A stretch of DNA of 64,000 nt. Origin: Adiantum capillus-veneris. Taxonomy: Eukaryota; Streptophyta; Polypodiopsida; Polypodiales; Pteridaceae. Positions 23,211 through 35,796 of this stretch are shown here, one piece after another. The first letter of the stretch is position 1; the number at the start of each line of letters is the position of its first letter. The notes under the pieces were generated by a model. The model did not search any database. It saw nothing but the letters and a program-made list of their open reading frames with translations, and was not told the DNA's origin. The stretch is from contig CM043953.1 in NCBI GenBank assembly GCA_014529385.2, forward strand, positions 85,898,342 to 85,962,341. The letters run 5' to 3'. The translations under genes and the position numbers were made by a program.

Positions 23211-23993
23211 TCACTTTTCAAACACATCAAACGCCATAATGGTTTTTCGTAGCTCTGGCTTCAACACTCTCTTCCCAAATGCTTGACACCTATTGCAAGA
23301 CCTACACCAATGGTGAACATCCTTGTGCAAACTAGGCCATACATACCCCTCTTGCAAAATCTTATGCAAGGTGATCTTTAGAGCAAACTGGCCACCACAT
23401 GCGCCTTCATGATTCTCTTCCAACACTCTGTAAAGCTCCTCCCACCAAGGTACACATCTCAACACGAGATCAGCTTTCATGTATAAGACATCACCAATCA
23501 ATTTGTACCTATATGCTCTACCCACAAAGCCATACTTCTTAGACTTCTGAATCTCCTTTGGAATGATTCCTGTTAGCAAAAACTCCTCTTCTTGAGCCAA
23601 ACTTTCCCGGCCATCATAAAGAGGTAAAGTGGTCCTCAACACAAATAGCTCCCCAATCATGCCTTGAGCTGCTTCATGTGCCTCTCCATTTAGAGCACGT
23701 TCAATGTGTCTGATGATCCATGATTCGAACTTTTTTAACAGGCCTTTAATTCTGAAGCACATTTCCTTCAATCAGGTGTTCTTGCTCTTCCACACACCCA
23801 ACACTCGCTTCACCACTAACAAGGCATCACCTTTTATGCTCAACCTTCGAACCCCATGCTTCAAACAAATGTGTAATCCGGCTTCTGGAGTAGAATATTC
23901 AGCCTCATTGTTACTATGAGCATCCAATTTGAACCCTCTCTTGCATACTAGCTTCCCCTCTGGATCATAAAGTGCTATACCCCCTGAAGCTGC
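23211..23993 (-). pseudogene. Copy A second RNase H (part) and integrase zinc region
   Basis: Frames 23772-23993 and 23211-23771 encode the later part of the archaeal-type RNase H (NNEAEYSTPEAGLH, then SIKGDALLVVKR) and a linker. The integrase zinc-binding region ends in HHWCRSCNRCQAFGKR. A TGA replaces a codon near 23772, where copy B reads through. The first part of the RNase H lies on the other side of the solo LTR at 23994-26686. Confidence 0.82.
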
Positions 23994-24273
23994 TGAGGCG
24001 GTCCGGGGCGGGCAACAAGAAGAGCAACCTCTAGACACCCTTCAAGGCTCCCGTGCTGCTCAATGGGGCTGGGGCACAACACAACACAAACCAAAACAAC
24101 AAACCCACAGCCAAATCCCAACTACACAAGGGGCACCACCTAGTTTAAGAGCGAACTAGGACGCAAAAGAGGAGAATCGTTAGAGAAACCCACAAACAAG
24201 CAAGGAATTTACACTAACCCTAACACCAATGGAACACTCTCACACACTAAAACACGAGAGAGAGAGAGAGAGG

Positions 24274-24307
<34 letters not shown>

Positions 24308-26686
24308 GTGCTCGGGCTGCTTTGAAACGTATCGGCAATGATCAAGCAAACACAACTATATATTTAAGAAAGAGAGAGAAAGGGGGAGGGGGTGCTTGTT
24401 GCATTAATACCTTCTTACAAATCTGTCATGACAAATCAAAGTGAGATTAGTATTTGTTCAGCATATCTTGCGTAAATTTCACCACAACACATCACAAAAA
24501 AAGCCACCCCAATCACTGTCTTAAAGCCAGGGGAGTCCTCTCCACCCTGTCGCCCTCTTACAGTATGTGGGATTTATGGCTAGATTGATGACAACACCAG
24601 AGACAAGCTATCAAGAACTTAACAAAAAACACCAAGACACTTATGCATCATTGTTGTCCATTACTTCACGTTGGAAGGGAGACAAAGTATCCAAGCTTAG
24701 TCCAAATCCACCCTCCTTGATTCAACAAATGTTGGGCTTACACTAGTAGGAGAAATGATAGATTTCCTACTCTCAATGGAATGATCACTCTCTCTCTTAC
24801 AATGGCATAGAGTTCCCTTGCTAATCCCCTATTACAACACATGCACATGCATAAGACAATGAGCTTCCACTCAAGAGCTCCTTCTAGAGAGGTTGAGCTT
24901 GGCTTCTCAAGCTATAGCATAGTGCTCTTGCTTATGGCTCTCCTTTTGTGCTAGCTACACCCTCCTTTTATAGCAATTTTGAAGGCTAGGGTTACTCCTC
25001 TAACCATGGTTGGGTTAGATTTTCAGCAATCTATCTAATTTCTTTTGCTTGGAATTATCAAGAAGTTGGTGGGGAAAGAGAGAGGAGAGAAATGGAGGTG
25101 ATAGGACTTTTCATAGTGGGTTAGTGTTAGTAGAGTTAGTATTAATTTACAAATGGAATTGGATATTTACAATGGGAGTATCCATGTAGGATACAAATAA
25201 GGAAGAAAAACTCTTAAGAGGTAAGAAAAGGTGGATTTCTTACAAGGTTGATGCTCCAAGTGTCTTGAGTAGGGCCAATTTTGACGCTTGTTGACGGTCC
25301 ACTAGCTTTGACGGTACATTTTTTCTCCACTCTTGACCTTCCTTGAGAGACAAGGTAATTGAAGCTGAGTAATCAACCACCATGATGCTATCTTTTAAGA
25401 GAAGAGGCTGAATTTTGTGGTTTTTTTGATAGCTATGGGTAAATTGGAGGAGGAAAAATGAAACTAGGTGGTCAATTTTGGAATGGAATTGTGTGTGGGA
25501 GGTATGAGTTCACCATGGTTTCTCTTATTCTTCAAGGTTGAGGAGAAGGTGAGTAGGGTGCAGAGAGGAGTGGTGAGAGAGGTGGGGATGATGAGTGGAG
25601 AAGTGTGTGTGAAAGAGGAAAATGATAAAGTGGAAGAGAGAGTGTGGCTGCATAGCATGGGAAAACTGGGGTCCACTAATAAAATCATAGCTCACAGCTC
25701 GTAGCTCAAAAAAATATGAAAAAATTTGAGGCAAAAGTTCAGCCCACGAGCTACAACTTTTGTTTGTATCACCTTTTCAAATTCGGAGAGCAAGTGAACT
25801 TTAAAAATTCAGCAAAACCGATCGTTTTTTTCCACTGCACAAGGTCCTTGTGGGGTCCTTCTTTGGATGATTCTTTTGAATACCTCCAAGAGTGAGCCCT
25901 CCATAGTGCATGTATGCATGCCACCTACCCTTGACCTTATTTGGTAGGTCTATAATTGAAGATATTGTTGAGATTATGATATAAGTGAATAGTACAACTA
26001 AGAAAATCAAATATTGAGGGGTCTAAAAAATATGTACATGTCAAATATAAATAATATAAGTGGAAAAAATATAAAGGGGTCAAAAGAAATCTCTCTCATT
26101 ATGAGGCTACCATAATAAGATAAATATTTTTGGTGTTCTAATTTTTTAGAAAAAAAAACAAAATAGATGTAGGAAGGGAAAAATCACAATAGTGAAAAAA
26201 TATACACATACATAAAACTAGTTTTTTTGGATTTTTGTTGGGGTGGAGTTACACCAAATATAAGAGAAGCTTACATGAAAATATTTCTATATGGAATAAA
26301 GAGTATGAAGAATGGTAAGAAAAATTGTGGTAATGGTGAGGCAATGTACAGAGCATAAATAACACACACCTAAGTAGAAATATTTAAATAAATACCAAAA
26401 TAATTATGAAAAAAATCTTTTATTTAGGCCCTATATACAAAGAAATATTTACATACGCATGGGCCATAATATACTTATATTTTTCATATTTTTTAATTTT
26501 TTTTTTGGCTCAACTAGCCCAATGACTAGCTAATTGAGGGTTTTTTAAGAAGATATGGGAAAAGTCCCGTGACTCACGCACGCCTATGTACAGTGAAATG
26601 GTAGGGATAGCCACAGTGTTTGGGTGATTTTGGTAGGGTCAGGTAACTCACTGTGGCAATTACAAAGAGCCGAAAAACGGCTATCA
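23994..26686 (-). mobile_element. Solo LTR (2.7 kb) inserted in copy A
   Basis: A 2693-base block absent from copy B, bounded by TG and CA and by CTGC on both sides (23990-23993 and 26687-26690); copy B has the empty site GCTGCATCATGG. No coding domain is visible. The orientation is suggested by a minus-strand TATA box (CTATAAAAGG, complement at about 24964-24973). It carries a GA run at 24253-24305, poly-purine and AT-rich stretches toward 26000-26500, and no internal pair of repeats. The most economical reading is a solo LTR of a family with very long LTRs not otherwise seen here. Confidence 0.7.
24253..24305. repeat. GA-rich simple repeat in the solo LTR
   Basis: A GA dinucleotide run with two GG interruptions. 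No function evident. Confidence 0.9.
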
Positions 26687-26690
26687 CTGC

Positions 26691-28478
26691 ATCATGGCTC
26701 TTTCTGTATGAACCATCAAAGAACAACACATGTGCATTGTTATATGTGGCAGTTCTTCAACTACCTTTCTCACCACCTCTTCCTTAACAATAAGGGGATT
26801 CTCCTTGTAGGTCAACAAATCAGCTAGGGTAGCCCTTGTACTATCTTCCACTAGAAAAGATAACTCAAACTCTTGCAGCTCAATTACCCATTTCTTCACT
26901 ACATTTGACATGTTAGTGCCATTAATTAACTGTGTCAAAAAGGCATAACTCGTCAAGAAAACAAAAGGTCGTGGTAGCAAGTAATGACGAAATCGTCGAC
27001 AAGCAAATATTACACTAGCCATCACTAGCTCTACTTCCGAGAACTTTCTCTCCGCTACCAACTTCACTCGGCTTGCACAATACACTGGCCTCATATAATG
27101 GCTGCCCTTACCCTTTTGCAATAGCATGGCTCCAATGGCATCATCCCCTACTGAGGGATTTACATAAAAAACTTTCTCCCAATCAGGAGCCTGCATGGCT
27201 GACAACCCCCCTAACACCTCTTTCACCTCTTGAAACACTTCTTCACACTTGTCATCCCATTACAATGGATCATGCTTTGCCACTTGTTGTAATGGATAAA
27301 GAATCTGAGAAGACAATGGAATAAACCTTGCCATGTACTTCACTTTGTGTATAAAGGTTGCCAATTGCTTCGTACTCGTAGGTGATGGAAGAAGAATAAT
27401 AGACTTAACCTTGTCTGGATCAGCCTCAATGCCATTTTCTGACACCATATGGCCCAATAACTTCACCCTTGGCTGTGCTAGATGACATTTCTTTGGATTT
27501 AGTTGTCCTCCACATTCATCATATCGAGCAAATACCATTTGCAGGTTCTCATGGTGTTCAGCCCTACTGCTATAAACACAGAAGTCATCCATAAAAGCTT
27601 TAACACCACTACCAATGAATGGTTCCAACACCCAATTTGCTCTCTCTTGATAGAAGGAAGGTCCATTTGACAACCCAAATGGCAATACTGTGTAGCAATA
27701 GCAGCCCCATGGCGTAATAAAAGTGGTCTTTGTGCGGTCTTTAAGAGCAATCTTCAATTGAAAATAGCCTGAAAAACCATCACACACACTGTACCTCTCA
27801 TAACCTGCCACTGAATCCAAGATCTAATCGATGAATGGAAGAGGATATGGGTTCTTCTTAGTGGTTGCGTTTAAGGGTTTAAAATCTACACAAATTCTCC
27901 ACTTCCCATCCTTCTTTGGACTGACTACAATTGGACTCACCCATTCTGTGGTCTCCACAGAGACTATGAACACTGCCTTCAACAACTTGTCCACCTCTTC
28001 TCGCAAGGCTTCCATTTGCTCTTGACCCATCCTTCTTAGCCTTTGCCGCACTGGCTCAGCACCTTCTTTCAGCTCTATATGCATCTCTTCGCCCTTGAAC
28101 CCTCTGATCTCTTCATATGAAGTAATGAACAAATCAGGAAAACTAGCCAGCATGTGCAAATATATATCCTTCTCCATAGTTGAGAGGTCTCCACTGATCA
28201 TTTGTGTCATCAATTCGTGCTTCTTTGACAACTCAACCTTGGTTTGCAGCAGCCTTTCAATCCCTTCATAAGACTCTTCACTTTCATCTTCAACCTCATT
28301 CGCAAATGCAACTAAGCCAAACTCTTGGATTTCTTTGTCCATCAAAAGAAATGCAACATCAGCATCCTCATCACTACTGGTAGTGCTATCACTGTCCTCA
28401 TCTGTCACCGTAAAAGAGTCTTCATCACTAGAATCATCCTCATCTTCATAAACCTCCTTTAATCGTTTCCTTGTGTCC
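26691..28478 (-). pseudogene. Copy A reverse transcriptase and first RNase H
   Basis: Frames 27824-28408, 27260-27820 and 26684-27238 cover reverse transcriptase with GKWRICVDFKPLNATTKKNP, LPFGLSNGPSFYQERA and the catalytic FMDDFCVYSS. The degenerate first RNase H (SVGDDAIGAMLLQ) follows, then the start of the linker. Compared with B, CAG has become TAG near 27823 and CAA has become TAA near 27259. A one-base deletion near 28479 separates this part from protease. The block ends at the solo LTR. Confidence 0.88.
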
Positions 28479-30261
28479 TATTATAAAGCTTCTTGGTACG
28501 TGTCTTTCCATAGAGGCTAATCATACCATGTCGCCAATCCTGAACAGCTCCCACTACACGTAACCATGGTCTGCCCAGTATAATAGGATATGCTCCCAAC
28601 CCTGCTGGCATCACATGAAAATCAACCACTGCCTTTGCATCATATGCCTCCACTTCTAAGCTCTTTACAACACCCAAGCATTTTACTTTTTGATGGTTTG
28701 CCAATCTGATCCAAAAACCTGACACCCCAGACACTGTAAGACCCATCTTCTCAACGCATGAGTGTGTAATGACACATATTTGGGCTCCACCATCCACATA
28801 ACCTTGTCCGAAATTTTTCCTTTTATGCCACACATCTACTATTGGGCAAATGTCTGGTAGCTCATTCATTGCCAACACCTTCACTAAACCTCTCTCTGGC
28901 TCTTTCTCCATTGGGTTAACCATCCTCTTCCACTGTCGCTTTAGCTTAGGCACCATCTCTATAAGCTGCCCAAAAGTAGCATCTGCCTTCCTGCTCGTCA
29001 GATCCTCCTTCAAATCATAGCTTAATTGCCCATCCCCTAGTGGAAAATCTGAAACATGAAACTTTCGACCAGATCTCCTTTTTCTCTTGGCCTTGACATT
29101 CTCGCCTTCATGGCTCTTTCCTTTCTTCTTACTAGGACCTGGGGCATTTCTTCCTTCCTTATCCTCTGTGGTCCTCTTCCCAATAGGAATCACTAATGTA
29201 TCCTCTAGCCTTGATGCCTTCTCCAAGGTGACTACACTTAGAACTTTTGTATTTCCCTTTTCCTCTTGGGTTAATCCACTGGTTCCTTCATCTCCCTTGA
29301 TTTCGATGCCATAATCATTTGACCTAGTTAACACGTATCTTGGCAATGGATACATGTCTCCCCCCATCCTTGGTGGCTTATCACATTGCGGGCTAATGTG
29401 ACCCAACTCTCCATAATTATAACATGTGGGCGTCTGCCTCCAAAACCTACCATTGCTTTGTCCAACACCATTCCTAGGCCTTTCTTCACCTCCTGGATGA
29501 TTTGCAAACCTCCCTCGACCTCGATTATTTCCCACTTGGCCTAGCATGTTTAGGCTGAGATTCTTCATCAAATCTACCACTTGCCTCATGTCTTGCCTTA
29601 GCCCATCATCTTGCACCGATGTAGTGACCACTGCTGGCATAACCTGAGTAGTAACAGGAACCACTAGTTCACGATGAACACCTGACATGCGACCTTGTAA
29701 AGACTTTATAGGCTGAAATTCAGACCTCATGGGCAAAGACTCCACCCCTAACTGGCTCATTTTCCTCAACTTCCACTCTTTGTTCCTTGCTACCTATAGT
29801 GCATCTTCATATGTCCTAGGCTTCTTTAGCTCCACTCTCCAACGTATATTCTCCCAAATACCAGCTAAGAACCTGTCCTTCTTCATCATGTCAGGCGGGG
29901 GTACCTGTGGTGCTAAGGCCTTGCATATCCACTCCCATGCCAATGAGAACTTACGTATGTACGCATCTACTGGCTCACCTTCCTTTTGCACTAAAGCCTA
30001 TACTTCTTGCCACAGTTTGTCACGATCTTCTATCTTGACAAACTCCACTTCCAACCCATGCCGTGGATCCGTTGCACGCAACTCCTCTTCAAATGTTTTG
30101 GACCAGACTCATGCATCACTCTTCAAACAAATTTGGAGAAGACGTAACATCTGCGCAGGGTCATGATTTTGGTTGCTAATGCAGGCAACCTCCATCTTTT
30201 CCAAAAAATCTTCCACATCTTCATCACTTCTTCCATGAAACTCCGGATAAGAGAAAGCCAT
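28479..30261 (-). pseudogene. Copy A gag and protease
   Basis: The gag starts at ATG 30261 (MAFSYPEFHGRSDEDVEDFL). TGA near 30108 replaces the CGA seen in B, and two further stops fall near 29993 and 29792. Then 28459-29769 is open through a basic region, a zinc knuckle reading CYNYGELGHISPQC, and the protease with YVDGGAQICVIT and YPIILGRPWLRV. The second zinc-knuckle Cys is Tyr, and copy B has the same change. The missing base near 28479 ends the frame. Confidence 0.87.
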
Positions 30262-31311
30262 GGCTACCCAAGTTACAATGCTTTGAGAACCCCTTTGAAC
30301 ACACGTGCAAGAACCCAAAACTTTTGACTACCCAATCCCCAGAAACTTCAATGGAGCTCAACTTTAGATAAGGACAAACACATGCACATCAAATGAGTTT
30401 TCATAATTGATCATCGGAATTAAAACAGGCAAAGGACATTCCAAGATCTCTCGTAATCTTCTTGGCCAGAACATAAAGACTATGCGCTGCTGGAAAAAAA
30501 TCTTCCTGGACACATGAACATTTATCTGGATTCTTTGAGTTAAATGAAATGGAGTGAATTGAGGGCCATTTTGATCATCCATTAAAGCCAACCATGAAGC
30601 TCCCAAGAAGGCACACCTGACTTAACCTCTGATTTTGCCAAAATTTCAGCAGCATAACAGCATAAATGGCTCAAAAGACCAAAAAACCACCCATCATAAC
30701 TTGGAAAAATTTTGGCAGAGTTTCCCCAGAAATAGAGCAGTAGGAACCCAAAATATAGACTGTCTATGTATGCATAAACTGCCAACAATAGAACCCGAGC
30801 ATCAATTAGGAATCACTAGTATATAGCCTATGGCAAGGTCATGAAAAGGGTGCTCCAGCTACCTGTATCACCGAAAGGATCTCCACATTTGAGAATCCCC
30901 CAGCTCAATAAAAACCTCACGATATCGACCCTCACACGAAGGCTAATGCAAATCATGTATAGTCAAGTCTTAGAAATGACTATCTTCCAGACCAAGTCTC
31001 AGAAATGGCTGGGACTTCCAAATAAAACCAAATATGGCTCCACAAAGTTATACAATGGCAGTTTCCAAAATTAACGTACAATCCAGCAGACAATGCGCTC
31101 AAACAGGCGCCAAATGATGCATACCCACAACAGCTGCAAGTGACTCCACTGCTAGTATATCACTGTACTCCAGCTACCTATACCTGTGTGAATCACCTAT
31201 ACATGTACCTGTCCTTGTAACCTGTAACCTGTAACTTGTAGTTTGCAACCTGTAATCCCGAATCTCGAAGCTTGAAGCTTGAAGCTCGAAGCAGAAGGTA
31301 CTCGAAGAAGA
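30262..31311 (-). other. Copy A leader
   Basis: About 1.05 kb between gag and the primer-binding site, without a gene. It is nearly identical to 43315-44357 in copy B, and its first ~770 bases match the C leader at 45523-46287. Near the LTR side (31220-31310) are short internal repeats of AACCTGT and GAAGCTT type; copy B has one unit fewer of the second. Confidence 0.8.
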
Positions 31312-31329
31312 TCCTCTGTGGGGGCGCCA
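31312..31329 (-). other. Primer-binding site of copy A
   Basis: On the minus strand TGGCGCCCCCACAGAGGA, six bases from LTR2. It is similar to the H1 and H2 sites. The tRNA was not assigned. Confidence 0.7.
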
Positions 31330-31335
31330 AAAGAA

Positions 31336-32477
31336 TGTGAGTGGGATGAAAACACACACAGTGCCTCTATAACGACCCGACACACACTCTTAAGAAGATA
31401 CACACACACACACTATGGGGCACCACTCGGCTTACACAACACACCTGGCCGAGACAAGGAACACACCTTTGGAGTGAGAGGAGAGAGACTATCCACTTGC
31501 CCACTCCACACAGACACACACACACACATACCCAAAAAACTCAGCTCAAAAGAGGATAATTTCTGATGTTTAGATACAATTGAGCTTGGGCCAACACCAA
31601 TGGAGAAAATTGCTCACACAATATGGGTAAAAGATACCAGATTCAATCACAAATTGGAGCAGAAGCTTCGCTCATAGGCGAAACTTACACAACCAAAACA
31701 GCAGAAAAAGAGTGAAGAATTTGGCAAAATGGACAGTGCCATCGCGTCCGGAACGGCCCAAAACCCCAGTCTACAATGTCAAAGTGCTCAAATCCGACAT
31801 CGGATGAGCAGTTTACGACCAAAACAAGCTCCAAAAGCCCCAAAAACACACCTGCGGCTGTTCCTCCTCTATTCTCCACGTTTTTTCTAGTCTTCTCTCA
31901 GTTTTTTCAGTTCCCACGCTTAGCGTTATTATTTGGGCACCCTTGGCCTTTTAGATGACCTCAAACGGATCCCAAACAGGCCAAAAACTGACCTCGCACT
32001 GCATAGTTGTCACCTTTTTGCATCATCCGCACACCTGGCACTCGTTTTTTTTCAATAATGCGTCTCGCAACCACATGAAGTGGCCCCAAAAAGTGGTCCT
32101 AATGATGACCTTTCTGCATAACTCTCACAAGAAAAAACCCACGTTGTGTCCGTACTTCTCCACGTGCAAGTATTGACCCCATTCGACGTCCTGACGCCAC
32201 TAGATGCCATCTGACGCACCTGCTTACCTCATGTCGTCGACCCGTGGATATCTTCCTCGAGAAGTTTTACGTGCTAACAACTCCTCTTTATTATAGAAAA
32301 AAACACACTGGTACTGGTAATAGTGAAAATCGATGCACTATGTACACCCTGTCCTACCTGTACACATGTGGGTCCCACGTAACCACCTGGCTCTGAAAAA
32401 TGGGCAATTCTTTATTTGATGCACCATGCATGTATATGTACATATGCGCAATCCGTTGCTTCAAAAAACTCCTGACA
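31336..32477 (-). mobile_element. LTR2, shared by copies A and B
   Basis: In plus orientation it begins TGTGAGTGGG and ends CCTGACA. It serves as 5' LTR of A (primer-binding site on its left) and as 3' LTR of B (polypurine tract AGGGGATGGGCAAATTA on its right, 32478-32496). A TATA-like motif on the minus strand is at 32287-32295. No target-site duplication surrounds it. Confidence 0.92.
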
Positions 32478-32923
32478 TAATTTGCCCATCCCCTAGCCTG
32501 CTAGATCATTCATGATCAGCAGCAGCAAAAAGAGATATGAGACTCGCAGCATCATAGGTCTCCTCGTCCCTCACCAACACTGCTTGATCCACAGACAACT
32601 CATCTTGCTCCACCATCATCAATCTAGCATGATACAATTTAAGACGCAATCCATTTACCCTTGACTTATGTAGAACACCATCCAGGTTAGCCAGCTGATA
32701 TGTTCCCTTTGGAAAACACTCCACTACCTTGAAAGGGCCTTCCCACTTAATTTGAAACTTCTTTTGGAAGGTGTTGTCCAGCTTACTGTTGTAGCGCAAA
32801 ACCAAGTCATGTTTCTTGATACCCTTACTTTTGACCTTTTCATTTATCTTTGCCAAAGCCTTATCCTGCATCTGCCCATAATGCTCCAATGCGCTCATCC
32901 TATCCAATTGGACCTCTTGTAAA
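32478..32923 (-). pseudogene. Copy B integrase C-terminus
   Basis: The last part of B integrase, with NTFQKKFQIKWEGPFKVVECF and LHKSRVNGLRLKLYHARLM. A TGA at 32506-32508 follows ADHE where copy A reads CGA. It is separated from the rest of integrase (38404 onward) by the copia element, whose GTAAA target copy is 32919-32923. Confidence 0.85.
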
Positions 32924-33066
32924 TGTTGGAGCTATATATGGCTCACTCTACTGAACTTGGTCTCACCTATGTACTTGTATCTTTTCCTCAATATGAATCA
33001 GTCTTTGGGAGCGTATATGGTGTGTCTCTTGTCTCGTCTCTCTCTCTTTCTCTCTACATCTCAACA
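32924..33066 (+). mobile_element. Copia 5' LTR
   Basis: It begins TGTTGGAG and ends CTCAACA, and is only 143 bases. TATATATGG lies near its start (32933-32941), so U3 is extremely short. It is followed at once by TGGTATCAAAGCGG. Confidence 0.95.
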
Positions 33067-33080
33067 TGGTATCAAAGCGG
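33067..33080 (+). other. Copia primer-binding site
   Basis: TGGTATCAAAGCGG directly after the LTR. It is close to the TGGTATCAGAGC that many plant copia elements use with initiator tRNA-Met, with one change. Confidence 0.8.
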
Positions 33081-33833
33081 TAACGATCACGCGCCGATTC
33101 AATTCATGGTGACAACAGTATGTGTATGCGATTCGCATGTAAGATTCAAAATTGTTACAAATTTTATTTTTGAGCGTTGATTCTTGTTAACTGTGGTTGT
33201 TTTGTGTTAAGAAGAATATGATTAGTGTTTTATGTGGCGTTTATTTATAATCAATGTAATCGTTGATTACGTTTTCTTGTTAATGACACCCTGAACTTCA
33301 TCTCAATTTTTCTTGCTGTTCTGCTCAAAATTTGGAGAAACGGGAAAAGTGCACTGAAGCGTAGCGCAATGGCACTTTTCATCCAAAACTTGTTCGTCTC
33401 CTCGAGCTCTTCGATTTGAGTTCTAGGTTTGCGTCAATCGGAGTTCGCAGCAGAAAGTTATGCTGTTTTTACTGCAATAGAGCTTGACGCAGCTTTCTTC
33501 GTCCTACTTCTTCGTGAAGCGTCCGCGATCGTTTTTCTTATTTTGGCGTTAAATTTTTCGAGAAGATTTAGCTTTTTGCTATTCGTATTGTGGCCGTCAA
33601 TCTTGCGTCTCACGCCACTCTATTTTGAGGATTCGTTTATTATTAACGTCTCCTTTACCCTGTCTTTTTTGGGTGACGTCTCTCACGTCTTTGGACGTTC
33701 CTTGAGCATCCTTCTTACGTTTATCGTTGACAGAACGCAGTACTCATATCTCTCTCATTCTCAATTGCAGCCTTCACCATATATGGTGTGCAGATTCTGC
33801 GATCTTATCTTATACGTCTTCTCGCAACAAGAT

Positions 33834-34515
33834 ATGGCTATGAATATTCTCGTCAACGGCTTTCCTTCTGGCCAGCGTTCTGTTCCTCCTTTCCAAGGTC
33901 AAGGGTTTCCAGGCTGGAAAGCAAAGATGTTTTTAATTCTTGAAGGCGATGAACTCTCCGATGTTGTTCTTGGAAATCATGTTTGTCCGCCTCAGCCTGT
34001 TGATACGGATAATGATAACGTGCTTATCACTGAAGGACCTATATTTGAAGATTGGAATGTTGCCTATACGGATTGGCAACGACGTGATAAAGCAGCTCGT
34101 CGGTATATTCTTTCTGCTCTTACTGATTCTCTTTTGCTTGATATGTATGAACTTCCTACTTCCCATGACGTATGGAAGTATCTTATTGAAAACTTTCAGA
34201 AGAAATCTATTACAGAAATACTTTATTTGAGAGGGTTGCTTAACAAGTTACAATATGAAGTTGGTACTGCCATGACGGGACATATTGAGTCTTTCAAATC
34301 TATTATTAATCAACTTGCTGCTGCCGGTGATTACACTTCTCCTTGATACGGTGAAGGACTCTTCTTATGATAACATTGTTACTATTCTCTCTAATAAAGA
34401 TGGTCTTGATTTCGACCAAGCTTGCATGTCTTTAATTGAATACTCTCAACGTCAAGAACGTCGGAATGCTGGTCATGATATAGCTATGATTTCACAAGAG
34501 GAGACTGAGTCATAA
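33834..34515 (+). pseudogene. Copia gag
   Basis: The ATG at 33834 starts MAMNILVNGFPSGQRSVPPF. The open frame extends upstream to 33429 but that part looks like leader. The protein has the copia gag pattern: FQGQGFPGWKAKMFLILEGDE, RRYILSALTDSLLLDMYELP, then HDVWKYLIENFQ. A frameshift near 34340 moves it into the 34285-34515 frame (SLIEYSQRQERRNAGHDI), which ends in TAA just before the zinc-knuckle frame. It would form the particle coat. Confidence 0.85.
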
Positions 34516-34518
34516 CAG

Positions 34519-35796
34519 ATGGAACGTGCTTTTTATGCTCGAAGGCGTCCATTTCAACGAGGAAACCGCAGAGGTGGCCGTCGCGGTAATATTTTCTCTC
34601 GTCTCAAATTTCCTAATAAGCAATGTTCTTACTGCAACAGAAATGGCCATACTGAAGAAGATTGTTGGGCACGTCAATATGATGAAGAACACAATATTAC
34701 CACAAAACAACCACGTTTATCTAGAGACTCTTCTTCTTCTTCTTGTGAATATTGTGGACGATCTGATCATCCCACTCATATGTGCTATAAGCGTCGATTC
34801 GACACAGATCGGAATAGAGCATATGCTACTGAACATCGAAACAACATTGTACCAGAAACAAGCTGCGTCCTATGTTCAGTTGCTCCAGACAGAATACTTC
34901 ATGTACATGATGGATCACTTTTTATTGTCGATTCTGGTGCTACAGGAAATATGACATATCAGTCTAAGTGGCTCCATAACTATCATCCACTGCCAGTTCA
35001 ACGTGTTGTTTATCTTGCTGATGATACTACTTGTCAAGTAAAGGGTATTGGAGACTTATATCTTGGTACCTTATCTTCTTCCACTCGAATTTTGCGAGGA
35101 GTATTACATGTACCAGATCTTCAACATAATCTTCTTTCAGTTGCTAGACTTGTTGATCTTGGTCTGTTTGTTGGATTTGATTATACCAAATGCCGAATTG
35201 AGAAAGATGGACAGACTATAGCCACTGCTCCTCGAAACGGTAATTTGTTTGAACTCTTTCTCAACGATGCTGTAGCAAATATTGTCACTGCTCCAGGTGA
35301 TCATGATTGCAAAGTATGGCATCACCGTTTTGTTCATGCTGATTTCTCAAAACTCCTTAATCTTCAACGTCGTGATCTTGTTCATGGCATGGATCTTAAA
35401 GCCCATCCCCATATGGGAATTTGTGAATTTTGTGCTCTTGGGAAACACAATCGTAAACCCTTTCCTCTTTCAAATACAACTCATTCTCATGAAATATTGG
35501 ATCTTGTTCATACTGATATATGTGGACCTCTACCTTCTTCGAGATCACAATATCGCTACTTCATTACTTTCATTGATGATTTCTCAAGGTATACGACTGT
35601 ATTTCTACTTAGACAAAAATATGAAGCCTTATCTGTTTTCAAACAATTCCACAAGGCTGCGGAACTTCAAACTGGTCGTCGCCTTAAGAAGCTTCGTAAT
35701 GACAATGGAGGCGAATATGTTTCTCGAGAGTTTGTGAGTTACTGTGCTGACAGTGGAATTCATCATGAACACACTATTCCATATTCGCCTCAATAG
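34519..35796 (+). pseudogene. Copia nucleocapsid, protease and integrase (first part)
   Basis: A 425-codon open frame. Two zinc knuckles come first (CSYCNRNGHTEEDC and CEYCGRSDHPTHMC). Protease is FIVDSGATGNMT. The pre-integrase HHCC region includes KVWHHRFVHADF and ICEFCALGKHNRKPF. The integrase core shows HTDICGPLP and RNDNGGEY, the first two acidic residues. A TAG at 35794-35796 replaces a Gln just before the third (NGVAERKNR), which is intact in the next frame segment. Confidence 0.92.

Noticed and set aside
23994-26686. Complete non-autonomous element (LARD-like) rather than solo LTR
   Set aside because: I found no pair of terminal direct repeats, primer-binding site or polypurine tract inside the block, so solo LTR is the simpler call.
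33429-33833. N-terminal extension of the copia gag
   Set aside because: The open frame continues upstream of ATG 33834, but its composition is unlike gag and the typical copia gag start fits 33834.
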